Of a DNA stretch of 64,000 nt, positions 7,775-16,714 are shown one piece after another. The stretch is from positions 3,038,001-3,102,000 of the forward strand of contig NZ_CP058348.1 of the NCBI RefSeq assembly GCF_013752535.1, written 5' to 3'. The stretch is from Bdellovibrio sp. KM01 (GTDB lineage Bacteria; Bdellovibrionota; Bdellovibrionia; Bdellovibrionales; Bdellovibrionaceae). Each line of letters starts with the position of its first letter. Positions within the stretch are counted from its first letter, which is position 1. The notes under the pieces are model-generated. The model saw nothing but the letters and a program-made list of their open reading frames with translations, did not search any database and was not told the origin of the DNA. Both the position numbers and the translations under genes were made by a program.

Positions 7775-8557
7775 TTAATTAAAAAGCGGGAGACCAACGG
7801 ATTTGATCCATTGCAGATTTTCTTCGGTGATGGGAACAAAGTAGGTTGCTCCCACTCCGCAAACGAAGCCTGAAATTGAATTTTCGACCCCGATGAATTT
7901 TAAAATACCATCTTCATCGCGCATATAAGCACTGCCGCCGGAATCACCGTGACAAGCGCCCGGCCCGCGATTTTTGAACTCGCCCACTTCCATTCCGTTG
8001 TAAGGATTGAAACCTCGCATCGGCAAAGAGAAGAATGACTTGGTTCCTTTGGGTCCATTGTTTTCAATCATGCCATAGCCGACGTGAATTAGATCTCGAC
8101 CAATCATGGATGATTTCACCACGGCTAAAGGTGCGGGAGTGATTTGAAACTTTTGAAGATCCACGTCTTCGTTTAACACCAGCATCACAATGTCACTGTA
8201 TATAGAATCACTGGGCGGATAGAAAATGGCAGATGCCACGCGGAACTGAGCTTTTAGGAATGGGATCTCTGAAGTTGCGGGAGAATCTCCCACATAAATC
8301 CAGGTTTTATAAATAAACTGCTCAGGCGCAATATTGAAACCTTTAGCACCTAAAGAGATACAGTGCGCAGCCGTTATCACCACACGCGGACCAATCAATG
8401 TTCCACTGCAATAACTTTTAGAAACGGAATCGCTGTCCTGCGCCTTGTATGCCAAAGCAACCGTTTGACGATAAGAACCGTCATTAATCACTGTGCCACC
8501 GATAATGGCCAAAGCCATCGCGGGAATTTGAAATATAAGCACCAATAAAAGCTTCAT
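7775..8557 (-). CDS. Secreted chymotrypsin-fold (S1) serine protease, apparently without propeptide
   Basis: The 260-residue product has the S1 catalytic triad: H65 in TAAHC, D122 in YSDIVML and S206 in GDSGG. The signal peptide ends ALA at residues 15-17 and the next residues are IIGG, the sequence that forms the activated N-terminus in S1 proteases. Signal peptidase cleavage would thus release an already active enzyme. The position equivalent to chymotrypsin residue 189 is Gly200, so trypsin-like Lys/Arg specificity is not predicted. Cysteines C50/C66 and C202/C233 could form disulfides. It converges with the peroxidase gene. A role in prey or matrix protein digestion is plausible but inferred. 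Confidence 0.92.
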   Translation of the reverse strand: MKLLLVLIFQIPAMALAIIGGTVINDGSYRQTVALAYKAQDSDSVSKSYCSGTLIGPRVVITAAHCISLGAKGFNIAPEQFIYKTWIYVGDSPATSEIPFLKAQFRVASAIFYPPSDSIYSDIVMLVLNEDVDLQKFQITPAPLAVVKSSMIGRDLIHVGYGMIENNGPKGTKSFFSLPMRGFNPYNGMEVGEFKNRGPGACHGDSGGSAYMRDEDGILKFIGVENSISGFVCGVGATYFVPITEENLQWIKSVGLPLFN

Positions 8558-8737
8558 GCAGTTCTTCTAGCAGCAGACGATTCCAGATACAAAGAAGAAC
8601 AGACAGGACAGCAGAACTTTCAATTCGGCAAGGCTACGGAAACCCCGACCACGAACCTCCTGAAATCCCCCAACAAACGTCCCAAAGTCCAGTTCCCGAA
8701 CGTTTAGTAGTCCTCAAAAAATGACGAAAAGACTGCT

Positions 8738-10087
8738 ATGCAGATCCTTATTGTAGATGACGAAGTTCATCTTCGAAATTCATTAGCGGCGGTCCTTTCA
8801 GGGACTTATCAGGTGCAAACTTGCGAAAGCGGTACTGCAGCGTTGGAGCTATTGAAGAAAAGCAGTTTTGATCTGGTCATCACCGACCATCAAATGCCCG
8901 GTATGACCGGACTTGAATTCATCAAAAAAGGCAAAGATGTTTCCCCCGAAACTTCGTTCATGATGATGACGGCTTTCGGTGATGTGAACCAAGCGGTGCA
9001 AGCTATTCAATTGGGTGCCGAAGACTATTTCCTAAAACCCATTGAGATCCCTGAGTTTGAACATCGTGTGCAACGTGTTTTAGATATGCGCAAATGGCGC
9101 GCGCGTTTATCCGTTGAAAAAGACAATCAGAAAAATCACACGCGTCTTTTGGGAAATTCCCAAAGCGTGCACAATGCGAAAGCCTTCATTGATAAGGTTG
9201 CTGATGCTCCAGCTCCAGTGCTGTTGTTAGGACCAAGTGGTACGGGTAAGGAAGTGATGGCGAAATCCATTCACGAATTGAGTTCGCGTGCAGATATGCC
9301 ATTTGTGGGTATCAACTGTGCAAGCTTAAATGAAAACCTGATCGAATCAGAACTCTTTGGTCATGAAAAGGGAGCCTTCACGGGCGCCGTTTCGTCAAAA
9401 TCTGGGAAATTCGAATTAGCCCGTGGTGGTACTTTGTTCTTAGACGAAATTGGCGAGTTGCCTTTGTCATTGCAGGCAAAACTGTTACGTGTGCTTCAGG
9501 AAAAAGAGTTCACCCGCCTGGGTGGTGTGAAGACTATTAAATCTGAAGTTCGCGTGATCGCCGCTACTCACCGTGATTTAAAAGCGATGACTCACGATGG
9601 TCGCTTCCGCGAAGATTTGTTTTTCCGTTTGAATGTTTTGAATTTTAATCTGTCGACATTGGCAGAGCGCAAAGAAGATCTTCCAGAGATGATTGAGTTC
9701 TTCTGGCAAAAGGCCCGCATGAACTCGAATTCGAAGGCTCAGCTGCCTGACGATTTAGTGGCCGTTCTTTGTGCTTATTCATTCCCGGGGAACATCCGTG
9801 AACTGCAAAACATCCTGGAGCGCCTGGCAGTCCTTGGACCTCGTCAAGGATTCGTACCCACCTCTTTGTTGCCGCCAGAAATTTCCGGCTCCATGCCAGC
9901 TAACGTGATTACTTTACCCGCTGTTACTGACGACTCTCGTGGTCTTGATGAAAGCTTGGAACATTTGGAAAGAAAGCTTATCGAAAACGCGATGGCGAAG
10001 GCCCATGGCAATCAAACTCAAGCAGCCGCGATTTTGAAAATCTCCCGCGGTACTCTGCAATACAAGCTTAAAAAATTTGCGGCTTAA
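8738..10087 (+). CDS. NtrC-family sigma-54-dependent response regulator (intact)
   Basis: This 449-residue protein has a receiver domain (about 1-115, phospho-acceptor D50, K100), a complete AAA+ domain and a Fis-type helix-turn-helix at the C-terminus ([20 protein letters not shown]). The Walker A GPSGTGKE (165-172), GAFTGA loop for sigma-54 contact (212-217) and Walker B ([12 protein letters not shown]) are all intact. It should therefore activate sigma-54 promoters after phosphorylation. Its stop codon is 3 bp from the convergent outer-membrane protein gene. The histidine kinase at 11.1-12.8 kb is the nearest candidate partner. Target promoters were not recognised in the window. Confidence 0.95.
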   Translation: MQILIVDDEVHLRNSLAAVLSGTYQVQTCESGTAALELLKKSSFDLVITDHQMPGMTGLEFIKKGKDVSPETSFMMMTAFGDVNQAVQAIQLGAEDYFLKPIEIPEFEHRVQRVLDMRKWRARLSVEKDNQKNHTRLLGNSQSVHNAKAFIDKVADAPAPVLLLGPSGTGKEVMAKSIHELSSRADMPFVGINCASLNENLIESELFGHEKGAFTGAVSSKSGKFELARGGTLFLDEIGELPLSLQAKLLRVLQEKEFTRLGGVKTIKSEVRVIAATHRDLKAMTHDGRFREDLFFRLNVLNFNLSTLAERKEDLPEMIEFFWQKARMNSNSKAQLPDDLVAVLCAYSFPGNIRELQNILERLAVLGPRQGFVPTSLLPPEISGSMPANVITLPAVTDDSRGLDESLEHLERKLIENAMAKAHGNQTQAAAILKISRGTLQYKLKKFAA

Positions 10088-10090
10088 GAC

Positions 10091-11098
10091 TTACCATTCG
10101 TAAATGGCCATCAGAGTGTTCACATCATTCGGAATCGAGTCAGCGGCTCTGGGGCCCGTTTGAATTGTGAAACCAAATTGAATACCTTTGAAAACTAACG
10201 GAATCGTATGCACAAAGAATATGGGTTCGGCTGCATGCATGGTCTGAGGATCTGGGCTCCCCATGACTCCCTCTTTCCAGGTGATGTATTGATATCCCAC
10301 ACCTGCCTCGAACCATACGGGTGATTTAGCCGCATTTGATTTTCTGAAAAATTGATAGCCCAGTCGTACTTGCAAAATGTAGCCGTTGTCGGGGACATAG
10401 AATCCACTCTTTGGCCAAGGCAGGGCGACTCGGCCTCCGATTAAGAAATGATTTTTGAAAATGCGATCATAGAAAAATCCTGTTCCCACCCCGAGCCCAA
10501 TGGCCGAAATCGGTGAACCCGAAAAATCAAAACCGAACCTTTGCAATCCTTGAGAAGGAATATCGTAGCTAACCTCCGCCAGATAGACCCGCTCCACTTT
10601 ACTTAAGGGATCGATCACCGTCAGGGCGTGGTCATCAGAAAACCAGGGGCTTTTCTCGTCGCTGACAGTGGAGATTACCCGATCCTTGCCGTCTGCGTCG
10701 ATAACTTCGTCATCCACTTTTAATATAGCTTGTTCTGGAAAGACCGTGGCGGTGAATTTATTGTCTTTGCTTTTCAGTTTCTTTAACGACGGCAAATTCA
10801 TTTCGATCAGGATTTTTTTCTGTGAACTTCTAATTTCCAAGTGGTCTTCGGTGGTTTTATAAAAAATTGAAAGATGTGCATCGCGCTTTTCAGAAATCAC
10901 TTCCTGGCCATTGATGTAAATCAAAATGTCTTCTTGATCGGAAGTCAGAACCTTTTGGCCGTTTACTGCCAATGTCAGAGGCTTCAAGGTTCCAGAAATC
11001 AAAACAGGACCTGGATAAAGGTTTTTAACCCCTGCCCAAGCTTGCGTCGCAATGACCGTCGCAAAAATAGCACTAAGCCAGTGGCAAACGAATTTCAA
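10091..11098 (-). CDS. Predicted outer-membrane beta-barrel protein of unknown function
   Basis: The frame can be extended to 11239, but that part lies over the 3' end of the kinase gene. The best start is the TTG at 11098: GGAGAGG lies nine bases before it and a clean signal peptide follows (FATVIATQAWA). This gives 335 residues overlapping the kinase gene by 26 bp. About 180 residues of beta-rich globular sequence with INGQEV-type repeats precede a C-terminal half rich in alternating aromatic strands that ends in Trp, as outer-membrane barrels do. No family was recognised. Position directly after the kinase and FecR-like genes suggests that it senses or responds to envelope state. Confidence 0.7.
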   Translation of the reverse strand: MKFVCHWLSAIFATVIATQAWAGVKNLYPGPVLISGTLKPLTLAVNGQKVLTSDQEDILIYINGQEVISEKRDAHLSIFYKTTEDHLEIRSSQKKILIEMNLPSLKKLKSKDNKFTATVFPEQAILKVDDEVIDADGKDRVISTVSDEKSPWFSDDHALTVIDPLSKVERVYLAEVSYDIPSQGLQRFGFDFSGSPISAIGLGVGTGFFYDRIFKNHFLIGGRVALPWPKSGFYVPDNGYILQVRLGYQFFRKSNAAKSPVWFEAGVGYQYITWKEGVMGSPDPQTMHAAEPIFFVHTIPLVFKGIQFGFTIQTGPRAADSIPNDVNTLMAIYEW

Positions 11099-12797
11099 AT
11101 TCCGCACCCTCTCCGAGATTCGAATTAACAGAAATCTGTCCGTGGTGTTGTTGAATAATACCGTGAACCATTGAAAGGCCCAAGCCCGTGCCTTTGCCCG
11201 TCGCTTTGGTTGAAAAGAAGGGCTCGAATATTTTCCCAAGGTTTTCTGGTGAAATTCCAGGGCCGGTGTCAGCGACTTTTATCACCAACTCGCTGCCCTC
11301 TTGTGTAAGACTGACTGTGATATTTTTTCTATCAGCAGGTTGCTCTTCCATAGCTTGGGAGGCATTCATGACCAAATTACTCATGACCTGACGGATCTGA
11401 TCGGCATCCACCGCAGCATTGATTGTACTTTGCGCATCATAGTTACGATGCAGCTTCACACCTGCAGTTTCCAGTTGGGGAGAAAGCAACGCCAAAGTAT
11501 TTTCCGTCAAAGCGATTACATTTTGAGAAGTTAAAGTCGGAGCCTTTTGACGAGCAAAAGTCAAAAGCTCTGTCACGATGCGATTCGCGCGCAAAGTTTC
11601 TTCGACAATATACTTTGCAAACTGACCAGGAGAGTTCGGGTTTTCCTTTTCCACACCAAGTTTTCTCTCGATCAATTGGGCGTATGTTAAAATTGAAGTT
11701 AAAGGATTTTTGATTTCATGGGCGACACCGGCACTGAATTGACCGAGGGATGCAAGCTTCTCAGAGCGTAGCAGATTGTTATGGGCTTTTCTGAGGTCCT
11801 CTTCACGAACTTTCAGTTCTTTACCCATTTTTCTAAAAGCTTTTCCCAGTTGGCCCACTTCGTCCCGTGAACGATAGCTAAATTGCACATCCCAATTACC
11901 CCCAGAAATAAGCGACGTCGCCTTGGTCAGAGCCTCCAGGGAACGAGTTAAACGCAACGAAAACAGCAAAGCCAAAACTCCCACCACAATCAAAATCCCC
12001 ACCACAAATGGCAAAGAGTTTCGGGTGATTTGCGAAGCCAGATGGGCTGATTCTGCATCTGGCACAGCAACCATAACACCCACTTGGTTAAGTCCTTCCA
12101 AAGGGCTCATTGCGACCAGTACGCGGGGGCCTTGTTGCAAACTTAGAATTTGCGCCCAGACCTGTTGATTTCTGTGCGTCGTAAAAAATTCCGCGGCAAA
12201 AGATTTAATGGCTGAATCTGCCCAAACCGGAGTTTCCTTGTTTTCGACTAAAACTTCTCCGTCACTGTTCATCAAAGATGCATTCAAGGCGCTCGCCAGA
12301 TTGAACCCCGAAAGCAAACTGCCATTAGCAAAGGTTGCCGCATAAATATGATCGTCAATTTGACTAACGAACAGGAAGGACTTGTCGGAAGGTGTTTTGA
12401 AAAGGGATTTTTGCTTTACCTTAAATACTTCGACGTCTTTTTCGATCCAACTTACGTCATCGGTTTTACTTGCGCGGCCCGCACTTAATAGCAAGGAACC
12501 TCTCAGATCATAGATGCGGATTTGTTCAAGTCCTTGTATTTGATCCAAACGCTCCGTAATAGCGCGGTCACCACGAGGAAGAAGGTCATTTAAATGCTCA
12601 AACTCTTTGCGGTAGTTTTGTAAAATCTGACTTAAAAGCTTTGCCGCATGAGCGGAAGCAACGGAGTTTACGTCCGTGATATAGTTTCTTTTATCTTCCA
12701 GGAAATTCATGGTCGTAAAAAAGACTGTTCCCGCCACTGAAAGCAAAACCGCAAAAAGAACCAAAGCGATAATTTTACTACGTAGATGAAGCAACAT
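11073..12797 (-). CDS. Membrane sensor histidine kinase (HAMP-HisKA-HATPase)
   Basis: Reading from the ATG at 12797 gives 574 residues. Its A overlaps the TAA stop of the FecR-like gene (TAATG), which implies translational coupling; a longer frame from 12824 lacks a ribosome site. A transmembrane helix (about 9-30), a periplasmic sensor of about 220 residues, and a second helix (about 262-282) precede HAMP. The dimerisation helix holds the phosphorylated His at H360 in [15 protein letters not shown]. The ATPase domain has its N and G boxes ([24 protein letters not shown]). The short HisKA/HATPase build without PAS is of the type that partners NtrC regulators. Two such regulators flank this operon. 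Confidence 0.93.
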   Translation of the reverse strand: MLLHLRSKIIALVLFAVLLSVAGTVFFTTMNFLEDKRNYITDVNSVASAHAAKLLSQILQNYRKEFEHLNDLLPRGDRAITERLDQIQGLEQIRIYDLRGSLLLSAGRASKTDDVSWIEKDVEVFKVKQKSLFKTPSDKSFLFVSQIDDHIYAATFANGSLLSGFNLASALNASLMNSDGEVLVENKETPVWADSAIKSFAAEFFTTHRNQQVWAQILSLQQGPRVLVAMSPLEGLNQVGVMVAVPDAESAHLASQITRNSLPFVVGILIVVGVLALLFSLRLTRSLEALTKATSLISGGNWDVQFSYRSRDEVGQLGKAFRKMGKELKVREEDLRKAHNNLLRSEKLASLGQFSAGVAHEIKNPLTSILTYAQLIERKLGVEKENPNSPGQFAKYIVEETLRANRIVTELLTFARQKAPTLTSQNVIALTENTLALLSPQLETAGVKLHRNYDAQSTINAAVDADQIRQVMSNLVMNASQAMEEQPADRKNITVSLTQEGSELVIKVADTGPGISPENLGKIFEPFFSTKATGKGTGLGLSMVHGIIQQHHGQISVNSNLGEGAEFEIRLPLA

Positions 12798-13936
12798 TAT
12801 CTTGCTGTCCTTGTTAGCATCCATTTTTGGAAAATGGATTTTCCATTTGGAGTTGTCATCTGAACGATGAAGAAGTTAAAGCCTATTGATAGAGGAACTT
12901 CACAAGTAAATCGCAAGTCTTCACCCACAGGGCATGTGTGACCATTAAAAATCACTGTCGATCCCGCCGGACTGACTGTACCCGTTAATTTCACGATCTC
13001 ATCCGTCACGCGGGATTTATTTGCAGGAGATTCGATATTAAGCGCTGGCTCACCTTCAGCCACCGGTGTCGGTGTGGGAGTAACGGTTGCTGCCACTGTC
13101 GGAGCTGGAGTCGGAGTTTCTTTTGCAATTGGTGCGATTGATGGCGAAGGAGTTGCTTTAATAGCTTCTTTGATGACCTTCACTGTTTCCAGCCAGTCTG
13201 TTGACTCTGCCTTATAGCCAAAATCATCAGATGCTGTTTGCTTGATTGGAATAGAAACATTTTTATTGGCTTGCAGTTCCACGGCGCGCGCGGCGACGGG
13301 GGTTTTACTGTCATGGCCTTTATCAGCTTGGGCCACCAAGATCTCCCCAGTACCGGATTTCAACTCCACGTCCAAAGACTTCTTCTCTTGAATTTGAATT
13401 TTGACTTTTGCTTTTTGTGTCTTCTTGGCCGCACGAACTTTAATCAAAGCCGACGACGTCAAAATCCACATTTCTCCGGAAGTTTCACCTTCGACTTTAC
13501 CCGCACGCATGACGGCACGGTCTATGCTGGGACTGTCTTGAGATGCTTCATCGATGATCAGATAAGTATTTTCTTTCATTGCCACTTCACTGCCCGACAC
13601 GTAACGAATCAAGGCCTGAGAATCACCCAAGGTGTGAACTGCGTCCTGGCGATAAAACGGCAATTCCTTTTGAATGTCATTCCAACCGAGCTCTTGAGCA
13701 CGGCGATAGCTGACCTGATTTTTGTAGGTCACAAGATTGGCCAAAGCTGGCAGAGGTTCTGGTGTGACAGATGCCGTTGCACTGGGAGTTGCTGAGGACA
13801 AAGGAATCGCGGCTGTCATAGGAGCGACGTCGGCAGTTGTTGGGGATTTCTTTTCACAAGAGGATAAAAAGCTGGCTAAAAAAATGGCCGAAAAAATCTC
13901 CAGACCTACAAAGAGGAAGGAAACGAGTTTGCGCAT
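12797..13936 (-). CDS. FecR-domain-like lipoprotein with Pro/Thr-rich linker
   Basis: The 379-residue product has a lipoprotein signal (LSSC, acylated C27). A FecR-like beta domain (about 90-215, with SGSEVAMKENTYLIIDEA and LKSGTGEILVAQ) resembles those seen in anti-sigma and surface-sensing proteins. A long Pro/Thr/Ala linker (about 265-305, TPTPAPTVAATVTPTPTPV) leads to a small Ig-like domain (about 305-379) with two cysteines. The linker suggests that it spans the periplasm or reaches through peptidoglycan. It is the first gene of a three-gene operon, coupled by TAATG to the kinase, and probably supplies the sensory input. No sigma factor is adjacent. Confidence 0.8.
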   Translation of the reverse strand: MRKLVSFLFVGLEIFSAIFLASFLSSCEKKSPTTADVAPMTAAIPLSSATPSATASVTPEPLPALANLVTYKNQVSYRRAQELGWNDIQKELPFYRQDAVHTLGDSQALIRYVSGSEVAMKENTYLIIDEASQDSPSIDRAVMRAGKVEGETSGEMWILTSSALIKVRAAKKTQKAKVKIQIQEKKSLDVELKSGTGEILVAQADKGHDSKTPVAARAVELQANKNVSIPIKQTASDDFGYKAESTDWLETVKVIKEAIKATPSPSIAPIAKETPTPAPTVAATVTPTPTPVAEGEPALNIESPANKSRVTDEIVKLTGTVSPAGSTVIFNGHTCPVGEDLRFTCEVPLSIGFNFFIVQMTTPNGKSIFQKWMLTRTAR

Positions 13937-13979
13937 AAATTATGTACTCCGATGTTTTTCATTATGCTAGATTTTAACA

Positions 13980-15212
13980 ATGAGCACAATCTCCGGAAAT
14001 GTAACAGGCGAAAGTCGAGAGTTGATTTTGATCGTGGATGATGAACTTCGCATCCGCGACAGTTTAAGTTTGGCGCTACATAGTTTTGGTTACAGGACTA
14101 TTGTGGCTTCGAATGTTGCACAAGCCATCGACGCTGTTCGCAGATCCAATGTCGATTTAATTCTGACGGATCTAAATATGCCTGGCGATACCGGTCTTGA
14201 TCTTCTTCATCAGGTAAAAAAAGAAGATCCTACTGTTTCGGTGGTGATGATGACCGCCTTTGGTAGTATTGAAACGGCAGTAAGTGCCATGAAAGAAGGT
14301 GCCGAAGATTACCTGTTGAAACCAGTTGAATTAGGCACCCTGGAAATCCTGGTTAATAAGATTTTAGAAAAGCGTCACCTGCGCAAAGAAAACCAAAGAC
14401 TGTCTGCCGAAAACCGAGCTTTAAAAGAAAACCTCGACGTTCGCTATCATTTAGCGAGTATGTTGGGTACAAGTCCTCAGGTTCAGGAACTACAAAAAAG
14501 TATTAAACTTTATTTAAAAGTTCGCACTCCGGTTCTCATATTAGGTGAACCGGGAAGCCAATTAAGTGAGATTGCTCAGATTCTCCATTATAACAGTCCA
14601 TGGAGTTCGAACAGTTTAATCCAATTCAATTGCTCGATGGTTCCCGGTGAGTTTCATGAGCCGCAACTTTTTGGCATTGAAGAACGGGTCCAAGATGGTG
14701 TACGCCTTCGCGGGGCACCCGGCCTGGTCGAGAAAGCTCATTTCGGAAGCATGATTTTATCGGATATCGATCATATCGAAAAACGTTGCCAGGGAATGCT
14801 CTCCCGTGTTTTCAATCAAAAAAAAACCCAACGCTCCGGCGGCACTCATTTTTACGAAGCTGACGTGCGTATCATTGGTACGGCTCACGAAAAAGAAATC
14901 GAGATGCGCGTTCGTAAGAATAAATTCCGCTGGGATCTGTGGGAGTTTATGAGTGACAACGTGATTGTCGTTCCTCCCCTACGCACTCGCAAAGAAGACT
15001 TGCCGATCCTGGTGCTGGCGGAAGCCAAACGCCTGGGTCATTTCTATGGCAAGCAAATACAAAGTGTTCATCCACAAGTGATTGAAGAGCTTTCCAAACG
15101 ATCCTTTCCAGGGAATTATCGTGAGCTTGAGGCTTTGATTGAGACTGCTGTTTTAAGCAGCCAACAATCGGTTCTTGCATGGAGTGATTTTAAATCCGTT
15201 ACCGAAAACTAA
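13980..15212 (+). CDS. Degenerate NtrC-like response regulator (dead AAA+, no DNA-binding domain)
   Basis: The 410-residue product begins with a normal receiver (D64, T92, K114). The following AAA+ region is recognisable (EPQLFGIEE, RRSFPGNYRELEALIE-type end) but its working parts are lost. Walker A is replaced by LGEPGSQLSE (189-197) without the lysine. The GAFTGA loop is absent, and Walker B reads GSMILSDIDHIE instead of GGTLFLDE. There is no C-terminal Fis helix-turn-helix; it ends SDFKSVTEN. It therefore cannot activate sigma-54 as a classical enhancer-binding protein. The frame is intact, which suggests retained use as a phosphate sink, anti-activator or hetero-oligomer partner. It is divergent from the FecR-kinase operon with only 43 bp between. 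Confidence 0.88.
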   Translation: MSTISGNVTGESRELILIVDDELRIRDSLSLALHSFGYRTIVASNVAQAIDAVRRSNVDLILTDLNMPGDTGLDLLHQVKKEDPTVSVVMMTAFGSIETAVSAMKEGAEDYLLKPVELGTLEILVNKILEKRHLRKENQRLSAENRALKENLDVRYHLASMLGTSPQVQELQKSIKLYLKVRTPVLILGEPGSQLSEIAQILHYNSPWSSNSLIQFNCSMVPGEFHEPQLFGIEERVQDGVRLRGAPGLVEKAHFGSMILSDIDHIEKRCQGMLSRVFNQKKTQRSGGTHFYEADVRIIGTAHEKEIEMRVRKNKFRWDLWEFMSDNVIVVPPLRTRKEDLPILVLAEAKRLGHFYGKQIQSVHPQVIEELSKRSFPGNYRELEALIETAVLSSQQSVLAWSDFKSVTEN

Positions 15213-15243
15213 AAGAGGGAGTCTTCTGACTCCCTCTTTTTCT
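15212..15243. terminator. Bidirectional intrinsic terminator
   Basis: A perfect 12 bp stem (AAAGAGGGAGTC / GACTCCCTCTTT) with a TTCT loop starts at the stop codon of the degenerate regulator and is followed by T residues. A-rich sequence on the other side lets it serve the convergent gene at 15254 as well. Confidence 0.9.
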
Positions 15244-15253
15244 CTCCTGCTTA

Positions 15254-16270
15254 TTAGAAAGTAGGAGTGTCTGTAATTTCTGCCATCGGCCAAGGGCTTC
15301 CTGCAGCCACGAAGGATACTGGAGCATCATTCGCAGAGTATGGAGTAATACCGTTGAAGTTATCGATCGCATCGTTTTGACAAACAGCTCCCGACACATC
15401 TTCCGTACCATCAGCGTACAGACACATTGGATCTTGTGTCGGCACAACGGTACTGTTATTCGCTCCTTGCACACCTTGCAGATAGACGTTACCTGTGATC
15501 GAGTTCGCATGAAGGATCGCTGCGTACCCTGTCGTGCGGGAATTTGGTCCCAAGGAACAGATCGAGTCACCAATCGCATTCGCGTCACACACATTCTTAC
15601 CAGAGATCGCAATCTTCATCTGACCAGTTAGTGGCGAGTACACAGAATCCACTTGAATACCTGAATCAACATTCGAGTTTTCAATGTGCGTGTCATACAT
15701 CGTCGAGCGTAGATGATAGAATACTCCCGTACCATCCCATTCGATTTTTGAGTGACCCACCGTCGAGCAACCACTACAAGAGATCACAGTCAGGTTCGCT
15801 TTACCAGCTGTACCAAGTACAGGCGTATAGTGACCAAGCAAAAATCTCTCGAAACCATTACCCGTATTCGACCACACGATAATGTCATAACTGAAGGCAT
15901 TCACTGAACCGAACAAAGTAGAATCGCCCTGATGAGTACTGTTTCGGATCAAAATCTTCAATTCCTGACAATCCTGAGCGGCTTGAAAACAACCTGCCAT
16001 TGGTGACGCTTCCGTCAGGAAGATATGATGCTCACCTGGGCCTGTGATTTTCAAGGCATTGAAGACCGACAAAAATTTCTCAACGATCATCACTGCACCC
16101 GGATCCGGCTGCCCTTGCGGGTTCAAGCTCGAATAGTCACGGTCAAACTTTGCCAATACTGCGCGAACCACGCCGCGATAGTTTTCTACGGACGGAGCTG
16201 CTGAGTAAGCGGCGTTACTAATTACTGATGCGATACCAAGAACTGCTAGTTTTTTAATTAAGTCTTTCAT
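15254..16270 (-). CDS. Secreted protein of unknown function
   Basis: The 338-residue product has a signal peptide (about 1-23, ending NAAYSA). The mature part is rich in Asn, Ser, Thr and Gly. It has several cysteine pairs (GCFQAAQDC, SCSGC, NVCDANAIGDSIC, MCLYADGTEDVSGAVC) that could form disulfides outside the cytoplasm. I recognise no family. Repeating short beta-strand-like segments in the middle would fit an elongated beta fold but this is weak. It starts 2 bp after the stop of a small lipoprotein gene, so the two are made together. Confidence 0.75.
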   Translation of the reverse strand: MKDLIKKLAVLGIASVISNAAYSAAPSVENYRGVVRAVLAKFDRDYSSLNPQGQPDPGAVMIVEKFLSVFNALKITGPGEHHIFLTEASPMAGCFQAAQDCQELKILIRNSTHQGDSTLFGSVNAFSYDIIVWSNTGNGFERFLLGHYTPVLGTAGKANLTVISCSGCSTVGHSKIEWDGTGVFYHLRSTMYDTHIENSNVDSGIQVDSVYSPLTGQMKIAISGKNVCDANAIGDSICSLGPNSRTTGYAAILHANSITGNVYLQGVQGANNSTVVPTQDPMCLYADGTEDVSGAVCQNDAIDNFNGITPYSANDAPVSFVAAGSPWPMAEITDTPTF

Positions 16271-16272
16271 GA

Positions 16273-16419
16273 CTATTGTACTCCTGCTGGTGTTACAAAT
16301 TTAAGGCTGTTCGGAAACACTTGATCTGTTGTTGTGCTTCCATCATCTTCTGCTACCGGTGCGCATGCTGCGCAGGCCATGGCAATCGTGATTGCCAATA
16401 TGCTAAGTACCTTCTTCAT
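16273..16419 (-). CDS. Small lipoprotein (48 residues)
   Basis: The start is the ATG at 16419, with a near-perfect AAGGAGG six bases upstream; the longer frame to 16503 has no such site. The product is a hydrophobic signal peptide with AMAC and CAAC (acylation at C16 or C19) followed by about 30 polar residues. No family is recognisable. It is the first gene of a two-gene operon with the secreted protein that starts 2 bp downstream. It may be a membrane anchor or escort for that protein. The 295 bp upstream of it (16420-16714) hold no other gene that I can support, only promoter space for both directions. Confidence 0.7.
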   Translation of the reverse strand: MKKVLSILAITIAMACAACAPVAEDDGSTTTDQVFPNSLKFVTPAGVQ

Positions 16420-16714
16420 AAATCCTCCTTGGATAATTGATGAGCGATTCAAACTCGCTTCATGCTTAAGGAGTATTGCGAACAGAAGGCCAAGATTTTT
16501 CATTCGTAAGTATGCGATGGGAGGTAAAGAATGCGCTGAATTTCCAGCAACTGCTGAATTCTAAGCGGTTGAAAACTTAGCACCGTCTCAAGTTGATACG
16601 ACATTTGTGGAGTCCAGGCTGTTGGGATACAAGCGGCCGCGTTTCACTTTGTTAGCAACGGTGTCGACCTAAAAAAGACTTCTAAATGTCATGTGCCTCA
16701 AGTAGAACTGAATC

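Noticed and set aside
11099-11239. N-terminal extension of the outer-membrane protein to 11239
   Set aside because: It overlaps 141 bp of the kinase gene and lacks a signal peptide; the TTG at 11098 starts a clear one.
13238-13795. 185-codon plus-strand frame
   Set aside because: Antisense to the FecR-like lipoprotein gene, no ribosome site and no recognisable protein features.
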